Positions 1 through 6,239 of a stretch of DNA of 6,239 nt are shown in pieces. Positions within the stretch are counted from its first letter, which is position 1. Every line of letters starts with the position of its first letter. A model generated the notes under the pieces. It saw nothing but the letters and a program-made list of their open reading frames with translations. It had not been told where the DNA came from and ran no database searches. This DNA comes from Patescibacteria group bacterium (GTDB lineage Bacteria; Patescibacteriota; Minisyncoccia; Phycocordibacterales; Phycocordibacteraceae): NCBI GenBank assembly GCA_004296925.1, contig SCVI01000032.1, positions 1 through 6,239 on the forward strand, written 5' to 3'. A program made the translations under genes and the position numbers.

Positions 1-36
1 AGCGGTGATGTTTATGGTAAGAGGCTTATGTTCCAT
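1..36 (-). CDS. Probable start of a downstream gene, cut by the window edge
   Basis: After the glyQS stop, an ATG at 34-36 opens a frame with no stop to the edge of the window (MEHKPLTINITA, 12 codons). The gap to glyQS is 16 bases. An earlier ATG at 42-44 in another frame reaches a stop after ten codons, so it is not a competing long gene. No ribosome binding site is visible, but glyQS also lacks one. The 'KPLTINIT' start reminds me of the N-terminus of AI-2E family (PerM-like) transporters in Parcubacteria, but 12 residues cannot establish that. Confidence 0.4.
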   Translation of the reverse strand, partial: MEHKPLTINITA

Positions 37-52
37 TTGGTCATTCTAGCAC

Positions 53-1387
53 TTACGCACCGTGATTAATGCTTGTGTACACTTTTTGTATAGCGTCAGA
101 TATCGAAAGTCTTTCCTGTTCTCCAGAATCTCTAGAACGGAGCGTTACAGTATCTAGAAGCTCTTTAGTTTCACCTAGGGTATCGAAGTCAATAGTAATA
201 CACCACGGAGTGCCTACCTCGTCTTGCCGACGATATCGCTTACCAATGTTCCCGTTGTCATCCCATGCTATTTGAGGAACGACCGTTTTGAGTGCTTGGA
301 AGACTTCACGTGCTTTCGCAACAAGTTCTGGTTTATTTTTTAGAAGCGGTGAGACTACTGCTTTTATAGGGGCAATGCTCGGAGGAAATGCGAGGTATAC
401 CCTACCGTCTCCAAGCGAGTCTTCACGATACGCACTCAAAAGAACCGCAAGAAGTGTCCTATCAACACCGAGCGATGGTTCAATAACGTGCGGAATAAAC
501 TTTTCTTTGGTTTCTTCGTCGAGGTACGTCAATGTTGTTCCGGATGCTTCCTGATGCGCTGAAAGATCAAAGTCTCCTCTATAAGCAAGCCCCCAGAGCT
601 CTCCTCTACCTGATGGATAATCAAACTCAAAATCAATAGTGCGGTTTGAGTAGTGCGCTCTATCCGAATCCGCGACCTCAAGTTCATGTAAGGAATTTTT
701 TGAAATACCAATTCTTTCAGCAAAGCGGTGCATGAGAAGTCTCCACTCTTCAAATGCACTCTCCCATTCAGAGGGCTTCACAAAATACTCAACTTCCATT
801 TGAGAAAATTCACGAAGACGAAATATAAAATCACGTGGAGCAATTTCGTTTCGAAACGCCTTCCCTATTTGGGCGATACCGAACGGTATTTTTGGATGCA
901 TGCTATCCATCACATTCTTGAAATTGGAAAAAATACCTCCGGCTGTTTCAGGTCTGAGGTAAACCGCAGATGAATCATCTTCCACAGAACCTGCGTGAGT
1001 CTTAAACATCATGTTGAATTGCTTCACTTCACCAAAGCCACCACCGCAGTCAGGACATTTTTTTTCATCCTCTAATTGATCTGCGCGAAACCGATGATGA
1101 CACTTCTGACACTCAACAAGCGGATCTGAAAAACCGCTCACATGCCCTGACGCTTCCCATAATTTGGAGTTCATTAAAATAGTCGCGTCCACCCCGTACA
1201 TGTCAGACCTGTCATCACGGAACATCGTGAGCCATAAACGCTCAATGTTTTCTTTCAATCTAACCCCTAGCGGGCCATAGTCGTAGGTACCTGCGAGCCC
1301 CCCATAAATTTCAGACCCTGGAAATATAAATCCACGTCGTTTTGCAAGCGACGTAATTTTCTCCATTGCTTCGTTTTTGTTTTCCAT
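53..1387 (-). CDS. glyQS: Glycyl-tRNA synthetase, one-chain alpha2 type (class II)
   Basis: This enzyme charges tRNA-Gly with glycine, acting as a homodimer in the cytoplasm. The 444-residue protein appears complete. In order it shows: SLAKRRGFIFPGSEIYGG and YDYGPLG at the N-terminus (15-40); motif 1 helix VRLKENIERLW (42-52); a four-cysteine zinc site (Cys93, Cys96, Cys111, Cys114); the substrate loop RPETAGGIFSNFKNV (145-159); motif 2 in FRNEIAPRDFIFRLREFSQMEVEYF (178-202); YRGDFDL (269-275); motif 3 EPSLGVDR (303-310); and a C-terminal anticodon-binding domain from about residue 330 (LAFPPSIAP to VGTPWCITIDFDTL). Residues corresponding to the glycine-binding set (Glu147, Glu198, Arg270, Glu303, Ser305) are present. 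Two usual residues differ: RPETAQG reads RPETAGG, and REFEQ reads REFSQ. The ATG at 1385-1387 lies 6 bases after the membrane-protein stop and has no clear Shine-Dalgarno sequence, so coupled translation is likely. This is not the alpha/beta GlyQ-GlyS enzyme of E. coli. Confidence 0.97.
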   Translation of the reverse strand: MENKNEAMEKITSLAKRRGFIFPGSEIYGGLAGTYDYGPLGVRLKENIERLWLTMFRDDRSDMYGVDATILMNSKLWEASGHVSGFSDPLVECQKCHHRFRADQLEDEKKCPDCGGGFGEVKQFNMMFKTHAGSVEDDSSAVYLRPETAGGIFSNFKNVMDSMHPKIPFGIAQIGKAFRNEIAPRDFIFRLREFSQMEVEYFVKPSEWESAFEEWRLLMHRFAERIGISKNSLHELEVADSDRAHYSNRTIDFEFDYPSGRGELWGLAYRGDFDLSAHQEASGTTLTYLDEETKEKFIPHVIEPSLGVDRTLLAVLLSAYREDSLGDGRVYLAFPPSIAPIKAVVSPLLKNKPELVAKAREVFQALKTVVPQIAWDDNGNIGKRYRRQDEVGTPWCITIDFDTLGETKELLDTVTLRSRDSGEQERLSISDAIQKVYTSINHGA

Positions 1388-1393
1388 TATTCG

Positions 1394-3268
1394 CTACGGT
1401 ACCACAATGCCACGCTCCGGCGAAGCGTATGCAGAAATAGATGTGAGAGGTTCTGCTGATCCCTCAACGCCACCGTTAACAAACCTATCAAACCCGTAGA
1501 TACGCTGACCCCCCACAACTTGGGGCAAGTTTCCAACTTGAGAAAGTGACGGAGTGAATCCTATTTGGAATGAAGCATTTTTCGACTGTGCCGCGGAGAG
1601 ATCGCCTACAACCCATGTGACTACCCTGCTCGATGGATTGTAAGAGATGTTCGCGTTTGCTGAGTTAGAGATGAATCGTACATAACTTGGAAGTATTGCA
1701 CTCGCCGATACATTTGCGAGTCCATTCAAAGAATTCATAGCCTTCCATGTAACGGTGTACGTTGTTTCTTTGTCTGCTTTTGGAGGAATAGGTCCTGTGT
1801 TCGTATACAACCCATTGTCATGCGAGAGCGTAGCGAGAAGTTTCAAGTCAGTTGAAATAAGTAAATTGGCTGACGCGGTTGAACGCACCGTCACTGGGAC
1901 ATTTGTTTCGCTTTGTCTTTGCCCCTCAACGTCTACCTTCAGAGCGAGTTCAGGATTTCGAAACGTCCCGCCACTTTCAGGAATAGTGTTGAATGAAAAT
2001 GTTAATTTCTGGGATCCTCCTGGCGCAACGTCAGCAAGTGCGGGATTCGTAGCTTTACTCCATAAAACCGACGTGTTGTTAGAACTGTAAAAACCTCCTT
2101 GTGCTTTCACGCTTCCTCTATCTAAAATAGTGCCGTTGAACGATAGTGTAATTTGCACATTTTGCACACGAACAGGTAAATTATTTACCCACGTGATACT
2201 CCCTGTCACTTCGTTTCCTCGGCGTATAACCCTCGTCTCTTCAATGTCGCCATTAAGAAATCCGAGTTGCACCGAAATAAACGGTTTCGTAACAGTGAGC
2301 GCCATGTCAGAAGTGGCAAGCGGTGCAACAATTTGATCATCAGTACCCGCTTTTTTACTTCCTGCGGTGAAGTGAACTACTCGACTATCGCCATCCTCTC
2401 CGGTAAATACTCCTCGTATAGCGATAGTTCTTTTCCCTCCTGGTTCTATGTCGCCCAATGACCATGCAGCGCTCCCCGCAACAGGACTAGGAGATGATGA
2501 GTCAAATTTAAATCCAGGAGGATACGTCGCAACCAAAACAACATCACTCAATACTTTTGGAGCGTTAGAACCAACCGTCACGGTAAACGTTGCCATTTGT
2601 CCTGAAACGGTTTCTTTAAGCGCATCAATAGTAATAGCGGCTGGCGATTGATTAATTTTTGCTGTGTATACGGTATCTGCAACATACACTCCATTCGATG
2701 AAGGAACCCTATATTCAGCTGATGCCTTGATACTTAAATCACTTCCCGCGGTTCCAAAAATTGTTGCTCGGATAGTGCGATTAATACTAGCTCCAGGCTC
2801 AATGGTCCCAATTGATTCACGGATGCGAGGTAGATCACGAGAAATATCTTTATCCGAGCGGGTGCCTTGCGGAAACTCAACAATCAAATCAGTCAGTTGC
2901 ATGGGCACACTATTTCTATTGGTCACTACAACTTGGAGTGACAGAGTGCTTCCTGCTCCAATCTCCGTAGGTCCGGTCACCTGAACATCGACATTCTTAG
3001 TTGAAACAGTGTTACTCCCAGAAAATAGTATGTACGAAGCTACCCCAACTGCACCGAGGAAAAAGATAAGAGACACCGCGAAAAAAATCTCAAGAGTCTT
3101 CATTTGAAATATTGGTTTCCGCTTTGGTTGTGGAGCTTGAGAAGCTTCCTCCCACTTCTTTGGTGAATTTTTACTATGCGAAAAAAGTCGCGCTCTCTTT
3201 ACACCATCAAATGGAGTCTTGCTATCTAATTTTTTAGAAAGGCGCTCAAGCGCATCATCATCTGTCAT
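1394..3268 (-). CDS. Membrane-anchored protein with repeated Ig-like/DUF11-like beta domains, function unknown
   Basis: This is a 624-residue protein when started at the ATG at 3266-3268 (MTDDDALERLSKKL). A TTG 18 bases upstream, at 3286, would add six residues. I prefer the ATG because the acidic MTDDDALERL start looks natural, although neither start has a good ribosome binding site. The visible parts are a charged cytoplasmic tail of about 58 residues ending in KRK, one membrane segment at about 59-82 (IFFAVSLIFFLGAVGVASYI), and about 540 outer residues rich in Ser, Thr, Val, Asn and Gly. Positive charge before the helix predicts N-in/C-out. The outer part repeats a strand-turn pattern of the type 'hG.I.PG....h.h' four times (see the repeat entry), suggesting several beta-sandwich domains like those in surface and adhesion-type proteins. 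There is no sortase motif, cysteine, enzyme motif or second membrane segment that I can see. It resembles hypothetical proteins I recall from Parcubacteria genomes. A role in the cell envelope or attachment is inference only. Confidence 0.85.
   Translation of the reverse strand: MTDDDALERLSKKLDSKTPFDGVKRARLFSHSKNSPKKWEEASQAPQPKRKPIFQMKTLEIFFAVSLIFFLGAVGVASYILFSGSNTVSTKNVDVQVTGPTEIGAGSTLSLQVVVTNRNSVPMQLTDLIVEFPQGTRSDKDISRDLPRIRESIGTIEPGASINRTIRATIFGTAGSDLSIKASAEYRVPSSNGVYVADTVYTAKINQSPAAITIDALKETVSGQMATFTVTVGSNAPKVLSDVVLVATYPPGFKFDSSSPSPVAGSAAWSLGDIEPGGKRTIAIRGVFTGEDGDSRVVHFTAGSKKAGTDDQIVAPLATSDMALTVTKPFISVQLGFLNGDIEETRVIRRGNEVTGSITWVNNLPVRVQNVQITLSFNGTILDRGSVKAQGGFYSSNNTSVLWSKATNPALADVAPGGSQKLTFSFNTIPESGGTFRNPELALKVDVEGQRQSETNVPVTVRSTASANLLISTDLKLLATLSHDNGLYTNTGPIPPKADKETTYTVTWKAMNSLNGLANVSASAILPSYVRFISNSANANISYNPSSRVVTWVVGDLSAAQSKNASFQIGFTPSLSQVGNLPQVVGGQRIYGFDRFVNGGVEGSAEPLTSISAYASPERGIVVP
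1540..2815 (-). repeat. Four degenerate protein-level repeats in the outer region of the membrane protein
   Basis: The pattern 'hG(D/T)h.PG....h.h' recurs at residues (ATG numbering) about 152-172 (SIGTIEPGASINRTIRATI), 270-285 (SLGDIEPGGKRTIAIR), 409-425 (ALADVAPGGSQKLTF) and 552-570 (VVGDLSAAQSKNASFQIGF, the most diverged). Spacing is about 118, 139 and 143 residues. In DUF11-like and related beta domains this is the turn before a late strand of each unit, so the protein probably holds four tandem beta-sandwich units. The repeat is at protein level only; I see no matching DNA repeat. Confidence 0.6.
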
Positions 3269-3289
3269 GAAATAAGTATACCGCAAGCA

Positions 3290-3874
3290 CTACAAGCCAC
3301 TCGCTGAAATCCCTTCATTAATACTCTGCACCAACTCTGTGCGTACTGTACGTGCATGCTTAAGTACTTTTTCGTCATACGTCGTATCCAAGAAGGAACC
3401 AGTTATTTCATCTTCACGAACATAGCCGAGCGCTGAAAGCACACGAAATACCGCGATGCATTCAGCGTCTTGCACCAACTCTGATTCAATACGAGGTGTT
3501 GCGTGAAGAAAATTCATAAGTGTTGAAAACAAATACGGGTCACTCCCCTCACCACGAACGAACTGACGAACAATTTTTAAAACTCGTGCGGTCGCTTCCT
3601 TTGAGAAACTACTTTTCAAAGAAAAGAAAACATTTTCAGTATTCACCGCTCCTGTTATTCGCCATACATCCTTCCCTTTAATGAGAGTAAACGTCCCGCT
3701 CGTGCCTACCTGCAAGTGAGGTCTCAATTTTGAACGCTCTTCTCTTGCACTCCGAGCAAGTGCATATACCAACCCTAATGCATCGGTATAAAACGCAACG
3801 CGTACACTTCCCTCACCTGACTGTCGTCGGGACACAATAATTCCTTGCAGGGTTATTTTACGACCGACGTACAT
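3290..3874 (-). CDS. recO: RecO-like DNA repair/recombination protein, short form
   Basis: RecO is a recombination mediator that, with RecR, helps load RecA onto SSB-coated single-stranded DNA and anneals DNA strands. This 194-residue protein has the expected N-terminal OB-fold region at about 1-80: a GIIVSRRQSGEGSVRVAFYT strand pair, the LGLVYALARSAREERSKLRPHLQ segment matching the family's 'ARGARKxxSRLRxxLQ' pattern, and a following IKGKDVWRITGA strand. Residues 81-194 are mostly helical, as in RecO. It is shorter than E. coli RecO (about 240 residues). It has only one cysteine (Cys139), so the four-cysteine zinc site of many bacterial RecO proteins is absent. The ATG at 3872-3874 is supported by a good Shine-Dalgarno sequence 9 bases upstream. 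The start lies within the end of ileS, in a different frame, which suggests translational coupling. The assignment rests on pattern recognition of a divergent family. Confidence 0.8.
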   Translation of the reverse strand: MYVGRKITLQGIIVSRRQSGEGSVRVAFYTDALGLVYALARSAREERSKLRPHLQVGTSGTFTLIKGKDVWRITGAVNTENVFFSLKSSFSKEATARVLKIVRQFVRGEGSDPYLFSTLMNFLHATPRIESELVQDAECIAVFRVLSALGYVREDEITGSFLDTTYDEKVLKHARTVRTELVQSINEGISASGL

Positions 3875-6239
3875 TAAAAGTTTCTCCTTTTTCTATTTTA
3901 CTCACGTTAGTGAGTTCAGAGATATACGCGGCGTGTGTAGATATAAACTCAAACCGTTCGTCGGGCACAGTAAGAACTGCACTTTCCTTTGGCTGAAGCA
4001 GGGCTTTTTTCCTTAGTTCCTGAATTTCTCTCACCATGTCACGTAACGTCCCCTCTTCGCGAAGCGCGTCGCTAAGTTCTAAGTCAAGTATCACTCCATC
4101 AGAAACACCGAACATTACCTCTTTCACATTCACCTCATCTTTAATGAGTTCCAATAATTCGAGATTTCCTTTTAGAGCATTATTAGAAATAGTAAGCGAC
4201 TGAAGAGGTTGTCGTACTTTTATGTTCGCTTTTTGTCTAGCTTCAAGTCCCAGCGACACAACCTTTCTTACTTCTCCCATCTGTGTGAGTACCGAAGAGT
4301 TATACGTCTCAACACTTGGCCATACACACAAGTGAACACTTTCAGGACTCTCGCTTAGTCGTACTCGTTGGTAGACATATTCGGCAGTGAACGGAATGAA
4401 TGGTGCTGAGACTTTCGAAAACTCCTCAATAATATTCCTAAGTGTTGAAAGTGCGAACGATGCGTCTTGATCATTAGTCTTGAATCGGTCACGAGAACGC
4501 CTCACATACCATGTAGAAAGATCATCCACAAAAAGCGCGAGTGGCCTTGTGGCACGATCAAGCTCATATGCCTCCATTCCTGATTCCACCTCCTCAATTG
4601 TCTGATTGAGTCGCGCAAGAATCCATAAGTCTAATACATTTGTGCTCTGTGTTTCAATTACTTTAATATCGTCTTTATATAATTCATAAAACGAAAGTAC
4701 GTTAATGAATCTACCTATCAACTTACTTGCAATGTCACCGACTCCCTTTTCAGAAAAATTTAAGTCCTCGCCTCGCATCAAGGGCGATGAGAGTAAGTAG
4801 TAGCGGATGGCGTCAGCTCCATATTTTTCAAGAACAGCAACGGGGTCAGGATAATTTTGTAGTCTCTTTGACATTTTCTGCCCATCTTCTGCAAGTACAA
4901 TGCCGTTCACAATCACATTTTTATACGTAGCGCGCCCAAATAACCCAACACCCAATACGAGGAGTGAATAGAACCACCCGCGAGTTTGGTCTAATCCTTC
5001 AGCAATAAAATCTGCAGGATACCCTCGCGCCTTACGAAGCCATCCTGGTTTTGGTTCAAACACATCTTTATTCTCAAAAGGATAATGATTCTGTGCATAT
5101 GACATTGAGCCCGATTCAAACCAACAATCAAAAACGTCTGGTACACGTTCTAACCGAGTATCGTCTTTCCCTACCAGCTCAATTTGGTCAATGTATGGCC
5201 TGTGGTAGTCGAGCTCGTAGTGTTCGTTATGTGGGAGTGGTGTAAATGATATTTCTTTTATCTTCCCCGGAGGAAGCATGGCATGATCTGCAAGGATAGG
5301 TATTGCTTCTTTAATAGAGCTCCCACTCGCAACGGCCATCAGCGTTGCTGCTGGCCACCCATGTGACACAAACATAATATTTTTATTGGAATGCTTTTTT
5401 TCATACTCATAGAGGATTGCTCCCATGCGTTTACGCATATCATTTATACTTTCCCCATTTTCTGGTCCTTTTTCAAATAATGCCTCAATATCAATGAAAG
5501 TTTCCGCCCACTCACTGTCTAACCGCCCATCAAACACGCCATGATTGTATTCATTCAATCGCGCATCGGCGATTATCTCGCCAGATGGAACACCCAACAC
5601 GTCGGCCGCAATTTTAGCTGTTTGCCGTGCTCTCAACAACTCTGAACACACTATTAAATCTACTCGGGCACCGAGCTCTGTGGCTGATTTTTTGGCTTCC
5701 TGAATCCCTGCTTCAGTGAGAGCAATGTTGTCGTTTGGTTTGTAACTGATTATTTTTTTAACATTCTTCTCACTTTCTCCATGACGCATTACAAAATATT
5801 TGTTTCCAGATTTCTTTGTATAGGATTTTAGTTCATCTAATGATCCGATGAATACACTCTCTTTTGTCTTCGGATTTCTCCACACTGGAATAGGTGCGCC
5901 CCAATACCGAGCACGTGAAATTGCCCAATCTCGAGCATTCTCCAGCCAATTACCAAAACGTTTTTCACCAACCTCTTTAGGAACCCAGTGAATCTTTTTA
6001 TTCTCTGCAACAAGCTTATCTTTAAACTTAGTAACTTCAACAAACCACGAGGAAGAGGCGTAGTTCAAAAGCGGTGTGTCGCAACGCCAACAATGCGGAT
6101 ACGAGTGAATTATTTTTTCTTTTGAATACAGAAGCCCTTTCCCTGCAAGAGATTTAATTACCGCAACATCGGTCGATTGTGGATCGTTTTTTGGTTTTGC
6201 TTGAAGCCCCTTAAAATCTGAAACAACGTCAACAAAAAA
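3858..6239 (-). CDS. ileS: Isoleucyl-tRNA synthetase, type 2 (eukaryotic-like), with inserted histidine phosphatase domain; 5' end outside window
   Basis: This enzyme charges tRNA-Ile with isoleucine in the cytoplasm, using ATP. The gene enters the window in frame at 6239 and ends with TAA, leaving 793 visible residues; the N-terminal HIGH half and most of the editing domain lie outside. In fragment numbering, the end of the editing region and HSYPHCWRC are at 45-53, SSWF at about 62-65, the WLENARDW/SRARYWGAPIPVW block at 98-120, a histidine phosphatase insert at about 145-339, HRPYID at 346-351, VPDVFDCWFESGS at 366-378, ADFIAEGLDQTRGWFY at about 409-424, and KMSKR at 455-459. An anticodon-binding helical domain and C-terminal region follow to 793. 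The KMSKRLQNYPDP form, and the lack of a C-terminal four-cysteine zinc finger, fit the type 2 class. A TTG at 6066-6068 could be mistaken for a start, but the conserved HSYPHCWRC block upstream shows that it is an internal Leu codon. The last 17 bases overlap recO. Identity is very secure; the insert is the oddity. Confidence 0.96.
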   Translation of the reverse strand, partial: FFVDVVSDFKGLQAKPKNDPQSTDVAVIKSLAGKGLLYSKEKIIHSYPHCWRCDTPLLNYASSSWFVEVTKFKDKLVAENKKIHWVPKEVGEKRFGNWLENARDWAISRARYWGAPIPVWRNPKTKESVFIGSLDELKSYTKKSGNKYFVMRHGESEKNVKKIISYKPNDNIALTEAGIQEAKKSATELGARVDLIVCSELLRARQTAKIAADVLGVPSGEIIADARLNEYNHGVFDGRLDSEWAETFIDIEALFEKGPENGESINDMRKRMGAILYEYEKKHSNKNIMFVSHGWPAATLMAVASGSSIKEAIPILADHAMLPPGKIKEISFTPLPHNEHYELDYHRPYIDQIELVGKDDTRLERVPDVFDCWFESGSMSYAQNHYPFENKDVFEPKPGWLRKARGYPADFIAEGLDQTRGWFYSLLVLGVGLFGRATYKNVIVNGIVLAEDGQKMSKRLQNYPDPVAVLEKYGADAIRYYLLSSPLMRGEDLNFSEKGVGDIASKLIGRFINVLSFYELYKDDIKVIETQSTNVLDLWILARLNQTIEEVESGMEAYELDRATRPLALFVDDLSTWYVRRSRDRFKTNDQDASFALSTLRNIIEEFSKVSAPFIPFTAEYVYQRVRLSESPESVHLCVWPSVETYNSSVLTQMGEVRKVVSLGLEARQKANIKVRQPLQSLTISNNALKGNLELLELIKDEVNVKEVMFGVSDGVILDLELSDALREEGTLRDMVREIQELRKKALLQPKESAVLTVPDERFEFISTHAAYISELTNVSKIEKGETFNVRRS
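3884..3890 (-). promoter_or_regulatory. Shine-Dalgarno site for recO
   Basis: On the minus strand the bases read AAAGGAG, followed by 9 bases and then the ATG at 3874. It lies inside the ileS coding sequence, just before the ileS stop. It is the only strong ribosome binding site in the window and it fixes the recO start. Confidence 0.75.
5223..5807 (-). other. Histidine phosphatase (phosphoglycerate mutase-like) domain inserted within IleRS
   Basis: This domain lies inside the ileS reading frame, with approximate limits at fragment residues 145-339. Seen directly, in order: a beta strand leading to the MRHGES motif (Arg152, His153), LTEAGIQEA typical of the next helix, SELLRARQTA (Arg203 aligned with the phosphate-pocket arginine), RLNEYNHGVFDG (Glu230 aligned with the family's acid/base glutamate), GENGESINDMRKR, and FVSHG (His293, the second histidine). 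Family knowledge: these residues form the phosphate pocket, and the first histidine becomes phosphorylated during catalysis. All are present, so activity is expected. The fold resembles the small phosphatase/CobC-like members rather than a confidently assigned glycolytic mutase. The substrate is unknown. It sits where other IleRS proteins have only a short loop before HRPYID, and the codons run through without a stop or frameshift. Confidence 0.93.

Noticed and set aside
1..52. Terminator after glyQS
   Set aside because: I found no GC-rich hairpin followed by a T-run in this short gap, and a further gene seems to begin at 36.
69..973. Plus-strand and other-frame open frames across the glyQS region
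   Set aside because: They lie opposite or within a fully convincing GlyRS gene, and their translations show no family motifs.
1755..2984. Several plus-strand open frames of 64-111 codons opposite the membrane protein gene
   Set aside because: They are shadows of a long coding frame on the other strand, with no ribosome sites or recognisable products.
5223..5807. The phosphatase as a separate gene, or ileS as two broken pieces
   Set aside because: There is no stop, frameshift or internal start with a ribosome site, and both flanking synthetase parts remain in the same frame.
4727..6043. Short frames on both strands within ileS
   Set aside because: They overlap strongly conserved synthetase or phosphatase motifs in the real frame.
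3858..6068. A 736-residue protein starting at the TTG at 6068
   Set aside because: The same frame continues upstream to the window edge and encodes HSYPHCWRCDTPL, a conserved IleRS block, so TTG is an internal leucine codon.

Overview
The window is a densely packed, single-strand gene cluster, with every gene on the minus strand. Transcription runs from position 6239 towards position 1. In that order it holds the 3' part of an isoleucyl-tRNA synthetase gene (ileS), a short recO-like gene, a gene for a single-pass membrane protein with a large beta-sandwich-type outer region, a complete glycyl-tRNA synthetase gene of the one-chain (archaeal/eukaryotic-like) type, and probably the first 12 codons of another gene cut by the window edge. 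Genes overlap by 17 bases or are separated by about 6 to 21 bases. There is no non-coding stretch over 300 bases, and I see no convincing terminator, RNA gene, mobile element or CRISPR array.

The likely source is a bacterium of the Candidate Phyla Radiation (Patescibacteria), most likely a Parcubacteria-type lineage. This rests on the compact layout, a shortened RecO, an eukaryotic-like (type 2) IleRS, an alpha2-type GlyRS, and a membrane protein that resembles hypothetical proteins I associate with Parcubacteria genomes. It is an inference from recall, not from a database search.

The most striking feature is inside ileS. A complete histidine phosphatase (phosphoglycerate mutase-like) domain of about 190 residues, with all of its expected catalytic residues, is inserted in frame into the synthetase body. 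It lies between the RYWGAPIPVW block and the HRPYID/VPDVFDCWFESGS block. The synthetase motifs on both sides look intact, including KMSKR, so this appears to be a functional two-enzyme chimera rather than a broken gene. What the phosphatase acts on cannot be told from the sequence.

The cluster joins two aminoacyl-tRNA synthetases (translation), a recombination mediator (DNA repair) and an envelope protein. They share strand and tight spacing, so co-transcription is likely, but the sequence does not show a common pathway. Ribosome binding sites are uneven: recO has a clear AAAGGAG, while the membrane protein and glyS have none that I can see.
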